From Polytrichum commune (lineage: Eukaryota > Streptophyta > Polytrichopsida > Polytrichales > Polytrichaceae): a stretch of 64,000 nt of DNA. The stretch's first letter is position 1. Each line of letters opens with the position of its first letter. Made by a program: the position numbers and the translations under genes. The notes under the pieces were generated by a model. That model searched no databases. It worked only from the letters and a program-made list of their open reading frames with translations, and had not been told where the DNA came from. The stretch is taken from NCBI GenBank assembly GCA_950295325.1, contig OX485805.1, positions 13,627,501 to 13,691,500 on the forward strand, in the 5' to 3' direction. Below are positions 1 to 10,687 of this stretch, piece by piece.

Positions 1-59
1 TTTAGAAATCGAGTTCATTTTGTTTGCACACAATTTTATTATGACTTTTATTGACTGAT

Positions 60-3000
60 ATGGCATTGTGCGCTTCCTCAGCTTCTTCGGGTGAGCCTGC
101 CGGTGGTACGTTCTGCGTCGGTCACGAGTCCAAACCTGGCTGTTATCTGTTCAATTTGCAGTTTACTATTAACTCATTAGTGGGATTTTCAAAATAAACA
201 TTCACTCACGATTTTGGCTCTGTATTCACGTATTGCTTTCTGGACTGTTGATATACATGTCGCATTCTCTTGAGGCAGAAGTCTCATGCAATATCTCATG
301 CAATATCTGATGAATTTGCCTTCATTTCCAGACAATCCAATAGATGCTCGCTCGAAGCTCCATACCATGGTCTCTAATGAGATTCCCAGCACCAAATCCA
401 AGATTGAGGGACTTAGATTTCAACCGAAGAACAAGTCCAAGATCTTCATTCCTCTATGTCGAATGGTTTGTCTTCCCGTGGTCCGTCCCTTCCTTAAGAA
501 TGATGTCCTTAAGTTGGCTTGGCATTTCCAGAAGAACGGTTACATGGAAGGTAATGGTGTTTTCTATGTTGCCCTGGAGGACAATGAAGGCAAAACTTCA
601 GACGTTTCCGCAGAGATCATTTCCACTTGGAGTCAGCATTGGGTGACAGTGAACAACGAATTTGAGGCCATGCTAACCGCCGATCCAGCTCTTCAAGTCT
701 TTTGTGGGAAGATGTTCCATGTTTGGGATGGCAACCACCGTATCCAAGCTTGGATGCCAATTATCAACAATGACCACCTGGATGACATTTCTTGGCATTA
801 TACGGTCGAGAGTATTATTCTCATTGTGAATGGGGATGTTGTATCCATACTCACTGCCTTACACGAGGTCAACTGGTATGTTCTCATTGCAATCACATGC
901 TCTCTTGATTTCATCTCATTTTTGTCATGGTACCTCATCTCTCATTTAATCTTGATTTTCTGCCACCCAGGAGAAATGAAAATTCACATGTGGTTGCAAA
1001 CCTTGTGCATCGGCTCTACCGCACTCAGAGTCTTGCCAAACATCCATTGGAGTTCTTCAAGTCTTTGGTGTCTCAAGATGATGTTCAAGCTGCGGAGACA
1101 AAACAGAAGAATCCTAAAACCAAGACTTGGTTCACCCTTACAACTGCATCGCTCACCTCCATACTCTACCAGGTTCAATTGTTTTCATACTCTTCCTATG
1201 GTTTCATTCCCACTTTTAACTTCCTCTATATTTTCGCATTGCTAATATACTAATTCCTTGCTTTTCAAATGTCTCAGCAAGAAATTGGAGTGGTTGCTGC
1301 ATCTGCAGAGCGGAAATTTTATGATCGATATCCAAACCCTGAGGACTGGACATCTCAACGCGTTGATGACATCGTTGGCAAGGCGGTTACACGTGCCAAT
1401 GTGCATTTTAAAAGTGAGTTGAAGAAGATCTTACCAATTGCTGATCCTCAGAACACTCCTGCTTTTCTTGCCGAAGCGAAGACTCATTATGAGTGTCGTG
1501 ATGACGGTGTTGAGATGAAGTTAGAGAAGTTGTGGATGTTGGCTGTGTCTGCCATGGATCCTTCCATGAAGGTACTTTGGCTTGAGCGCTGGAATCAGCC
1601 TCCAAGTCTTCGGGTGCAACTGAAATTCCCCAAGCAAGGTTTCAACGATGACGTCTTTTACACTTGGTTGAATAAGGCAACATGGTGGGCTCAAGTATGT
1701 GATTCTCCACTTGCCCTCTTTGTTGAGTTCTCAAAAATTGTTTTTTTGCTTTTGAACTTTCATTGCTAGGCCATTGCAAATTTGTTATCTTCTTTGTTCA
1801 TAACTCCTCTGTCGTGCTATGCAGTTGGCAGTGGAAGCACAAAAGCTTCTCGATGGTGTCCTGCGTGATCAAAAGGCCACCATCAACTATCAACCTGATG
1901 GCCGGGATCCAATTCCAACCCTTTTTAATTATATTGAGCAGATTCGCATATCATTATGGGACACAACATTCTTCCGCGAATTCGCAGTGGAGAAAGGAGT
2001 GAACAAGAACAACACTATCGACAAGCAGTACTTGTTCAAGCCAGCATTACACCGTGTCCTGTACCGGTACTTCAAATATGTCCTCTTCCCCTCCAAGGCT
2101 ATTTCTAGATCCCCTCCCTTCTTTGTTAATTTCTTGGAGAGAGATAGTGAGGATTTCATGCTCACTGAGGGGATCATCAAATCATGGGATTCTGTGCACT
2201 GGGAGCGATGTGGGTGGTATCTTGACTGCCCAGCTTCGAAGGCCCCTTCGTTTGACATCGTTCTTCGAGACTCCATCCAACCACCTTCTCTTCGAACTGG
2301 GACTCCCTCGGATACCGTCGACACTCCGCTTGAGGTGCTTGCCAGTCAACGGCCGGCCTCAAAATCCAAGAGGCAACCGAGGCAGAAGAAGGCTCCCGTT
2401 TCTGATCAAGTTCAAAGGGCCACTTCCCCGGTTGGGACGCCGCCCCTCTTCTCTGCACCAGATGCTGCACTTGCTTCAAGTGCATCTAGACTTCCTGCAT
2501 CACCACCGAGTCCTTCAGTACTTCTAGCAGAGCCAATTACGAAGCGCCAGAAAGTTGATGTCCCGGAGTCCAGTACTGCCACCACGTTCTTGTCTCCCCC
2601 TAAGCGTCATCCCATGAAGGTGAAGGTTGTTGCATTGTCAACCGCATATACTTCTCAGCAACTTCTTGTGAATGATTCTTTTGTTCGTATTGTGGAGGAG
2701 AAGACAATCACTGGAAAATTCAGCACCAACTACGAAGACATTGTTTATTTTCTGAACAAGGTCTTCCCCTAATTTTCCAATTCAGTACAGCATTGCTTTC
2801 ATTTTTTCAATGTCATGTTGTAGGTTGGTAGTTGGATTTTTGTGGCATTTTTTCAATGTCATGTTGTAGGTTTGGTAGTTGGATTTTTGTGGCATTTTCT
2901 CAATGTCAAGTACTAGCTCGGAACTCCCAGGACTTACATTCCTCTCCGGTTTAGGTTGGCACTGGACGCCACTTCTACTTTGATGGCAAACTCATTGAGA

Positions 3001-4297
3001 AACCTGCAGTGGACTTGCTTATTGCTGAGTACCCTGACGGGCAGAGAGTTCCTGGAGTTTCTAATTCCCCGTCTCAGATCCCACCTTGGAATGAGTACTC
3101 CGATACTTTTCTTAAAGTGACCATGGGATTTGCATATTCCTACTTGCATGACGATAGAGCCTTCATTCTTTTCTACCCCGACAGTCCTATGGTTCGCAAG
3201 GAGATTTCATCATTTTTCAAGAATTACAAGATGAAGGTTCTTGACAAGTGGACCATCATCAATTATTTGCACCTTGCCAATCCCCTCGTGCCAGCCAAAA
3301 ATGTTTGTTTCTTGTCCTTCTCTCTTTCCTACTATTTAAACTAAGTTTTTTCTTCTATTCCGATTTTTCTTCTTAAGACTTAGCTGATTATTTGATGTGC
3401 CTTTGCAGACTTTGAAGTTCAAGGCTATTCTTATAGTCAGATCTGTCCTTACTTCTGAGGCTAGGCAGCCAAAGATCCTCACGATCAAACCAGACCCTTC
3501 AGTCCCTCAGGTGGACTTAGTATGTGATGATGTCCTCTTCAATCCTGTCACATCCGAGACCCAGCTGATTCGTAAAAGCGATGGTTCGCCATGGGGAGGC
3601 CCGAAGGAGAAATCGAATGTTCTCATGAAGCTCTTTGTGCATGGATTATCTCCTCCAGATGGTATTGTCGCCGACCTAACCGCTTCCACAGGTACCTCAT
3701 ACCCACTTCTCCTTCCATTTTTACTTTTAATTTTCATACCATGTTTTATGTCCTAATTTCTCCCATTTCTCCAGGAGCTACTATTCGCGCAGCCCGTGCA
3801 TGTAATCGCCACATTCTGGCTTTAGAAAGCGACTCTATGCTCTTTTCTGAAGTCCTTAAACCCCTGGCAGTTCCACCTCCAAATGCTTCGACTTTCTCTA
3901 CTGCGGGCGATCTGAGTGATGATGACGAGGCCATTCCAGATGCCCCTTTGCACAATATATGTGAGTAAGTCCACGCCTTCGTTGGTTGATATTTTTTTCT
4001 ATTTATCTCTTACTTGTAATCCATCCTTTGTTCATATCTAAATCTTGCTCTGAACATGGCAGTTTGACAAATTTAGGGAGACCGCTACGAACTCCACCTT
4101 CAACTTGGTACTTTCCATCGCCGCCCCCAAGTCCTCGTGGCTTACCTGTATATGCTGAAGCCATAGCCTTGGCGTATGCCCATGGTAGCTCTGGGAATTC
4201 GACATCCTTCTTCACTCCTAAGAATCATGTTGACCCTCGAGTTCTACGCTACTTTGATTTAGAAGCAGTGTCGAGCCCTCTATGTAGCAGTGATTGA
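60..4297 (+). CDS. ParB-like domain plus degenerate DNA amino-methyltransferase-like protein, 9 exons
   Basis: My model joins exons 60-90, 332-875, 971-1172, 1278-1694, 1825-2760, 2955-3302, 3409-3691, 3775-3964 and 4063-4297, giving 1061 codons with all phases agreeing and GT-AG ends (the last donor is GTAAGT). Residues about 141-150 read [11 protein letters not shown], like the DGxHR box of ParB/sulfiredoxin-fold proteins. A Pro/Ser/Lys-rich linker lies near residues 560-640. The C-terminal third resembles a permuted beta-class N6/N4 amino-methyltransferase: [11 protein letters not shown] (about 730-739) sits where the catalytic DPPY is expected, and [10 protein letters not shown] (about 914-923) followed by LALESD (935-940) resembles the SAM-binding DxFxGSGTT...E region. 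Both signature motifs are altered, so activity is doubtful. ParB plus methylase fusions are known from prophages and bacterial mobile DNA; function here is inferred. The short first exon is the least certain part. Confidence 0.62.
2800..2908. repeat. Tandem repeat (46-47 bp unit) inside intron 5 of the ParB/methylase-like gene
   Basis: Two nearly identical copies (2800-2845 and 2846-2892) and a 16-bp start of a third lie between the donor at 2761 and the acceptor ending at 2954. Each copy contains a TTGTAG or TGGTAG step resembling a 3' splice site, so decoy acceptors are possible. Confidence 0.85.
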
Positions 4298-4547
4298 AGT
4301 AATGGCGACCTTCTTGATCATACAAAGTATCTTGAGCTCCCAGGAATTGTCACGGATATAGGCCCCTTTAATAAAAATTGTGTTCTAAAACTTTCAAGTT
4401 TTAAGTGAAAACCGCGGTCATAGAGCTCAAAAGTTCTCAAATTCTTGCTCTAGTCATGATTATAAGGCTTTATTTTCAATACAAAATTTCTAAAAACTGT
4501 GGAAGTTATCGCTCACCGTTCACCGCTCACTGCTCACCGCTCACTGC
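4298..4547. other. Intergenic, with a short (CTCACCGCTCACTG)n-like repeat
   Basis: Sequence after the stop codon of the first gene. Positions about 4511-4559 are a degenerate tandem repeat of a 14-bp CTCACCGCTCACTG-type unit. No clear polyadenylation signal or gene was recognised. Confidence 0.6.
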
Positions 4548-4931
4548 TCACCGCTCACAGAATAGCATTCCTCCATAGATAGCGTCAAAGGGTTCGGAGA
4601 ACTGATGCATGAACATTTGTGCGTTCTGCATAGCGGTGTTCTCGAGGATGACATCCACGTAGTCTCCACAAGACTGAACCGATGTCACCTCCCACCCTAT
4701 AAGAGTGGCCCATGTGTGCTTCTCCACGGTCCCAACCTTCACAACAAATATTATTTCGTATTGGGAGCCCTTGAACACTTGTATAGACCAAACGAGGACA
4801 AACCCATCCTTAGGAACGTAGGAGTCATCCTCCGGTGTTTCGTGCTCCTGCCATAACATGTCTAGCGCAAGCATGAACCACCTTTCGCCAGGTCTTTTCT
4901 TTGGGGTCATATGCAAGACAAGAAGATACAA
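4548..4931 (-). CDS. Unrecognised 127-codon open frame
   Basis: An ATG-initiated open frame of 127 codons ends in the CTCACCG repeat. Its composition is balanced (WFMLALDMLWQEHE, YEIIFVVKVG, ATLIGWEVTSVQ) and more protein-like than its AT-rich surroundings. A second minus-strand frame overlaps its 5' part at 4825-5016. I do not recognise a domain and see no convincing introns. It may be an exon of a decayed gene or a transposon fragment; coding status is uncertain. Confidence 0.25.
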   Translation of the reverse strand: MYLLVLHMTPKKRPGERWFMLALDMLWQEHETPEDDSYVPKDGFVLVWSIQVFKGSQYEIIFVVKVGTVEKHTWATLIGWEVTSVQSCGDYVDVILENTAMQNAQMFMHQFSEPFDAIYGGMLFCER

Positions 4932-5158
4932 TGTTAGTTTCGGTTGTTCGACCCAAACTTCTCCAAATTGAAATAGATTTCACATGATGTAAGGGAAATG
5001 TAATGGATTGCCGCACATATTTTGGGGGATTATGTATTGTTATATGTGAACGTCATTTGTATGTTGATATGATATTTTGTTATTTTTGGGTCTATTTGCA
5101 TTTTATATTGTTTGTAACATCATTGATTCTTTGACAAGTTTATAATTGAGAGGTTGTG

Positions 5159-5209
5159 TTTGGGTCGAGTCACCCAAACAAGATGTTCTGTTTGGGTCGT
5201 CTCCCAAAC
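5159..5209. repeat. Two imperfect hairpin motifs related to the 9-kb array
   Basis: TTTGGGTCGAGTCACCCAAA (5159-5178) and TTTGGGTCGTCTCCCAAAC (5191-5209) are imperfect palindromes with the same TTTGGGTC / GACCCAAA arms as the array at 8961-9491. They are isolated, diverged copies. Confidence 0.7.
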
Positions 5210-6536
5210 TGTCCTATTTTAATATAGTTTTTAAAAGTTGGCACGTAGCATATACAATGCTTATGCATTGTGTAAGCTACAATACCTTCAATTGACAAAC
5301 ACATATTGGATATAATAAAATACAATACCTTTTGAAAGCAGTTGTTGCAGAGACTTGCTTAAAAACAAGTGTTCTTCTTCCAATAACACTGAAACAGTTG
5401 AATGTAATCTCTCACACAAATCCATAATCTCTCATACAACTCCTAAATCTCTTTTGAATCTCTCAAACAACAATTGAATCTCTCAAAACAATAAATGACT
5501 CTCTCAAATAACTTTTGTATCTCTCAAACACCTCTTGATTATCTTATAGAACTCCTAAATCTCACAAGCACTCCAACTACAATACAGACTCCAAAACCCG
5601 CAAGCACAGAATGTTGGAAAACCCTTCAACAATCTTCTACTAACTTGTTTTACTCTCACGCACTCTAAACGCCCCTCCGTAGGTTTCTGTTCTATTGCAA
5701 ACACTTCCTAACTTCTAAGATTGCAGAAGTGCAATCTCCCGCTTCAGCAAGAGAAGGGAGGGAAGGAGAAGAATCAGTAGGCGCCAAAACAACAACAAGA
5801 AGGGAGGGAAGAGAAGAAAATCGCCACCCTGAATCGCCACGGCGCTTCGCGAAAGCGGCGCTTTAGGAGAGGCAACGCTTCCACAAGAGGCGCGGAGCGA
5901 ATGCTTAGCGCGGAGAGAGAGAGAAAGAGGGAGAACTTGTGACAACTGGGGTTTTGTATGCCTCGGGAATTGGCCCCCAACCGCACAAATAGGGTGCCAA
6001 CGGGATTAGGGCACCAACGGAAATAGGGTTACGGGGAACCCTAAATCCTAAAGCCAAACCGTAAACCCTTAGCGGGCGTTAGTATTTTCAAGACACTTTG
6101 GAGTACCCTATGCGGTATCCTACAAAATGAAACCATTTATACAACTAATGCATTTTTACAACGCAACTTTATGCTAAAACCAATACTTAACCCCTACTTA
6201 CATGACACCATAACCTAAATTTTCCAAACAAGTTGAAATCATTGGTTTCTCTTTTGTTTGAGCAAGTTAGGAAAATAACATAATTGCGTAACATTTAACA
6301 ATGTAATCGTTGACATTTAGACTTTGCCAATGATGCCAACAACTCACACAATATGCAATGAATAAAAAATATAACCCCCGCCCCCCAACATGAAATTCGG
6401 AAATTTAGGATATTTGAATGTGTTCGCTAAATGTATACCTTCCCCAAGTGCATTTTCTCAAGGTTTGGAATTGCATGATCCTTATTTCAAAATGCTAACA
6501 TGCTCAAGTTTTTAGTAAATCCCTTAGATATTCACT
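5210..6536. other. AT-rich intergenic sequence with CTCTCAAA-type repeats
   Basis: Positions about 5405-5580 contain many degenerate copies of an AATCTCTCAAACAA-like unit of about 20 bp. Open frames near 5715-5986 on the minus strand are Leu/Ser-rich low-complexity translations of a purine-rich tract, and I do not believe they are genes. Nothing else was recognised. Confidence 0.55.
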
Positions 6537-7370
6537 TTGATGAATCACATAGTCGCCAATAAAACATGGATCATGATATATGTACTTCGAATGTGATATA
6601 AAGTAAATCGGAGAACCACAACATCAAATGAAGCCCTTTGACGCAATCATGTTGTTAAGGAATGTTCCCTCCACGTATATTAGATAATGACGCAAGATAA
6701 AGTTAATGTTGTTTGTATATGGAGGAAGCACTGAACAACTACGAGATTTCGTATTTAGGGTTAAGGGTTTAGGGTTTAGGAGTTAGGGTTATAACATATT
6801 AATCTATCCAATATTAACATATAACATTGACTTATTGGTGAGAATAGTTTTTTACTAGAAGGTAATAGAAAAAACGATCTTGATTATGTTAATTTGTTAT
6901 TAGGGACGTTTAAACGTGATATACTGATTGGTTTTGTGTTTATTCAAATAACATTTCATGTTGTGGATGTTATTAGGATTTAGGGGTCCAACTTTGGATG
7001 TTTTGCTCACTATAGGGAATCACATAGTCGCCAATACACCATGGTTCATGATGTATTTAATATATGGAATGTGATATAAAAGTAAATTGGAGAAGCACAA
7101 CATCAAATGAAGCCATTCAAGCAATCATGTTGTTATTCAATGTTCCCTCCACGTATATTAGATTATGGCGCAAGATATAGTAGATGTTGTTTGTATATGA
7201 AGAAGAGTCTAATAGGAAGGTTATAGTAAAGACGATCTTGATTATGTTAATTTGTTATTTAGGACGTTTAAACGTGATATACTGATTAGTCTTGTGTTTA
7301 TTCAAATAACATTTCATGTTGCGGATGTTATTAGGATTCAGGGTCCAACTTTGGATGTTTTGCTCACACA
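6537..7370. repeat. Tandem segmental duplication of non-coding DNA with a deletion in copy 2
   Basis: The block 6537-7015 recurs at about 7017-7370. Both copies start at AATCACATAGTCGCCAATA and end at GTCCAACTTTGGATGTTTTG. The second copy lacks about 115-130 bp corresponding to 6726-6845, which holds a short interstitial telomere-like run (TTTAGGG type, 6758-6790). Identity is visibly high, around 85-90% by eye. No ORF is shared. Confidence 0.85.
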
Positions 7371-8640
7371 CATTAGTAAACTTGAAGTGAACTTGAGGAT
7401 GGATTCAAATATCATTGAAAGATTGAACTAAAAAATGACATTGGTACTTAGTATCCCCTTAACGACGTCCACATACGTTCGTCATTGCCACATTTGCATG
7501 CGAGAGAATAGAACAATGTTGTAGGGTTTAGGGTTTAGGGATGACAACATATTATCTTTAAAAGTTTTTGTCACTTGCATTGCTGCAAATTGAAATTTGG
7601 AACAATAAATGAACTTTGTCATGACATCATTTGTTTTCAATATTAATAATTCGTCATGCAATGATCTTAACAACTACTTTAACTATTGTATTTAATGACT
7701 CTTACCAAAAGCCCTTACACAATGTTCAGACTTCTTTTGTCTACATATTGATTAAAATATACCGTAATGTTTGAATTCAAGTAGATTAATATCATGATTT
7801 AATATGTATATGATGCATTAGAGTGACATTGTAGAAGTCTTTGTTCTAAATCACTTTTCACAAACATTTTCTCCTCATGACACTTGAAAAAATTAATGTG
7901 GCCGCCACCCTTCCTCCCAATGGCGCATGTCATATCCACACAAAATTAAAAAAGATTAAATATCTACTTTACTTTCAATACACATTGTCAATACACACTA
8001 AGTCAGATGACGGCTGGGCACGGGTAGGTCACTTAGTGCATTTTAAAAATGACATGCGGCATAATATAGAGAGGATTAAAATCATTTGAAATAAAAATTA
8101 TAAAGGAATTCCAAATAATGAAGGGGCCATTAAATGTAGACAATCCCATTATAAGTAAGTTAGATGGACATAAAATGTGGGCCATTATTTTTTTGTAAAA
8201 TTAATATAGGGGCTGAAGATAAGGATCTTAGAAGGTATGTTTAGTATGTTTGCTATGGTCTCCTATGTGTTTTCTTCATAAATTAGTTTGCAATGATATT
8301 ATTGTTTGCAGCCTTCTTTGTTTCCGTGGCTTCCCTTAACACTCGTCAATGCTTTAGAAAGTAAATTAACTTTTATTACTTAAAAGGAAAATAGAGTACA
8401 AAAAATTGCAGTGACTTGGACAATATAAGTAATGGAAGGGTACAAACAAATGGGCCATTTTTGAAATTTAAGTAATTATAGGGAGGTTTTAATTCAGCCC
8501 TTGAAGGTAAATAACCCCAAAACAAAAAAACCCCCAACCGCACATGGTGCACAAAAATGCCTTAGAGTGACCTACCCGTGCGGCTGGGGTATCCGAGGGG
8601 CATTGAAAGATGCGCATTTTCTATAATTAACAAAAAGCGG
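7371..8640. other. AT-rich intergenic sequence, no gene seen
   Basis: Only short, compositionally biased open frames occur. A telomere-like GTTTAGGGTTTAGGG run lies at about 7524-7539. CCCACCGTGCG-type fragments around 7870-8050 and 8540-8590 resemble each other weakly. Confidence 0.5.
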
Positions 8641-8960
8641 GGAATTCTGTCATGAGGTTTGAAATAACCTCTGCAGGAGAACTAGGCGGGACAGGAAAGG
8701 CATCCAATGAAGAAATCGGGGAAGCGGAGGTGGATAGTATAAAGGAGCACACCCCCCAAAAGTCGGTCATTTTTTGCTCTTCTCCCACTCCTGAATTCGT
8801 AGAGAGAACTCTGAGTCGGAATTGTACTTCAAGGTTCGTGCATGCTGCCGTTCATGAGCACCTATCTACAGCATGCAATCCCATCGTGAACTTCGCAATG
8901 AGCTCAAACTCAACACACCTCGCAATTTCCGCCGCATTATACACCAGATTTTGCGGTGTG

Positions 8961-9491
8961 TTTGGGTCGGTCGACCCAAACCCCTCCACTAGTGTTGGCG
9001 GGTTTTAGTATGACCCTTATAAAGTTTGGGTCGGTCGACCCAAACCCATCCACTAGTGTTGGCGGGTTTTAGTATGACCCTTATAAAGTTTGGGTCAGTC
9101 GACCCAAACCCCTACCCCACTGTGGGCAGTTTCAGCATGACCTTCAGAAGGTTTGGGTCGGTCGACCCAAATTTTTTCGCAAACCGTAAACGAATTGTTA
9201 ATGGCCCTTAACCCATGTTCTCAGAAGGTTTGGACGGAATGAATGCGAACCTAAACCCATCACATTCCAATGTTTGGGTCGACCGACCCAAACCCCTGCC
9301 CCAGTGTGGATGGATTTACCCTGAGAAAGTTTGGGTCGGTCGACCCAAACCCCTACCTGACTTTGGGCAGTTTTAGTTTGACCATGAGAACGTTTGAATC
9401 GGTCGTCCCAAATTTTTTTTCACAGCGAAAGGAATTGTGAATGGTCACGAACCAATCATGGTACAAGGTTTGAGTCGGTCGATCCAAACCT
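8961..9491. repeat. Array of ~63-bp repeats, each with a hairpin-forming palindrome
   Basis: Palindromes start at about 8961, 9025, 9089, 9152, 9273, 9330, 9393 and 9469. The arms are GTTTGGGTC and GACCCAAAC around a 4-bp centre, GGTC in most copies but GACC (flipped) at 9273. Spacing is 64, 64, 63, 121 (a decayed unit near 9228), 57, 63 and 76 bp. Downstream of each palindrome runs a shared CCCCTCCACTAGTGTTGGCGG-like segment, diverging through the array. Confidence 0.9.
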
Positions 9492-10131
9492 GACCCCATC
9501 CCATGGGCGAGCTTTGGATGGCCCTCAATCCATGTTGCCAGAGGATTGTTGTGTACATCGTTGTTGCGAATTGTTCCCAAGGGATAAAATGAAGGCCATC
9601 CGTGAAGAAATGTGGCTTGGAGATTTCCGTCAAAGGTCCACCAAAAAACTTGATGTTCATAGGGCGATACATGTGAACACAGGGGGTCGCAAGGTCATCA
9701 CCCTTGAAAGCATAGACGTCTGTTGTACGGCATGGTACACCATTCACGGTGTGTCGAAAGCGGAATTTTATAGACAAGCCGCGTATGCCAAGGAGGGCCG
9801 CCGAACCCGTCACCATGGGAACACGGGCTTAAAGAAACCTAGGGAAATAACGAGGCAAACAACAACCACCTTGGCAACCATCATTGTCCCCCTTGCCGAT
9901 GCAATGCCGCACAAAACACGCACACTCGCAACCGGTGAGAAGGTTGTGGAGAAGGTTCTTCCTACAGACACGAAATGGAAAGACATATTGTTGGATGTAA
10001 ACGCAGTTGGCGAGAAGGCCAAAAACTCAAAGAATCATCCATTGAAGGCCTTCTGGTTACACTTTAAAATGGTGGAATATTTGACTGAAATCCTCCAATT
10101 CTCCCATTCCCTCAGTTTCCTTTACAGTTAA
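9394..10131 (+). CDS. Probable transposon-derived ORF, N-terminal fragment
   Basis: This 245-codon open frame begins inside the hairpin-repeat array; its first ~30 residues are repeat translation. From about 9530 it looks like real protein: LPEDCCVHRCCELFPRDK, then VCCTAWYTIHGVSKAEFYRQ (about 9718-9777), HHGNTGLKKPR, MPHKTRTLATGEKVV and VLPTDTKWKDILLDVN. The pattern (cysteine, AWxxIHGVSK..FYR, HGN.G.KKPR, MPHKTRTL) resembles the N-terminal part of a repeated family of eukaryotic transposon-associated proteins that I recall but cannot name. No catalytic core is visible downstream, so it is probably truncated at about 10070, where an SH-rich tail begins. Confidence 0.45.
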   Translation: MNRSSQIFFHSERNCEWSRTNHGTRFESVDPNLTPSHGRALDGPQSMLPEDCCVHRCCELFPRDKMKAIREEMWLGDFRQRSTKKLDVHRAIHVNTGGRKVITLESIDVCCTAWYTIHGVSKAEFYRQAAYAKEGRRTRHHGNTGLKKPREITRQTTTTLATIIVPLADAMPHKTRTLATGEKVVEKVLPTDTKWKDILLDVNAVGEKAKNSKNHPLKAFWLHFKMVEYLTEILQFSHSLSFLYS

Positions 10132-10489
10132 CTCTAGGCTCTAGCATGCAATTATTTTCAGACCTGGTAAGTTTAGTCAAGATTCGGATCAAAGCCTGGC
10201 AACTGGGTCACAATTTACTGATCAGGACAAGTGTCAATACATTCCCATTCATCTCGCTGGCAGTGCCCGAGTTCATGACACGGGATCTTTGCATTTTTCT
10301 ATACGAGTTGCAGTATAAGAGCATGAATGCATCCCCAACATCTTCACTGGTTCGATGACCACCAACATCATGATCCAGTATCAACTAGTGAGCTAGGCTG
10401 CCTCTTGTGCATCATTCATCATCACCTGAAGCTCACAACTACAGCAATTTTCGATCACTTTGTTAGGATCACATCCTTGCAGAAGTTTA

Positions 10490-10687
10490 GTTTCACTCGC
10501 GGGCCATCCCATCCTCCATCAACACATCCATCCAGCCACCCCAACACTTGAGACATCGTCAACACTTAAGGCTCACAAGCACGTCAGATTGCGATTGGTA
10601 TAGTGGAATTATTCTTTCCTCACACAAGTTTAGGTTTCACTCGCAGGCCAGACTTGCATTAACCCAGACAGCCAGCCACAACAATCA
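10490..10687 (+). other. Leader/upstream region of the decarboxylase gene with a short internal duplication
   Basis: A GTTTAGTTTCACTCGCGGGC segment at about 10487 is repeated as GTTTAGGTTTCACTCGCAGG at about 10627, each followed by a CAGCCACNNCAAC stretch. The second copy ends at the start codon at 10688, so the duplication lies in the probable 5' UTR. Confidence 0.55.

Noticed and set aside
6758-6790. Telomere end
   Set aside because: Only a few imperfect TTTAGGG units inside ordinary sequence, so interstitial at most.
8652-9211. ORFs with repeated FGSVDPNP peptides
   Set aside because: The peptide repeat is just translation of the palindromic array; the frame is interrupted and in different registers.
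8961-9491. CRISPR-like array of palindromic repeats
   Set aside because: The segments between palindromes are themselves repeats of each other, not unique spacers, and the context is eukaryotic.
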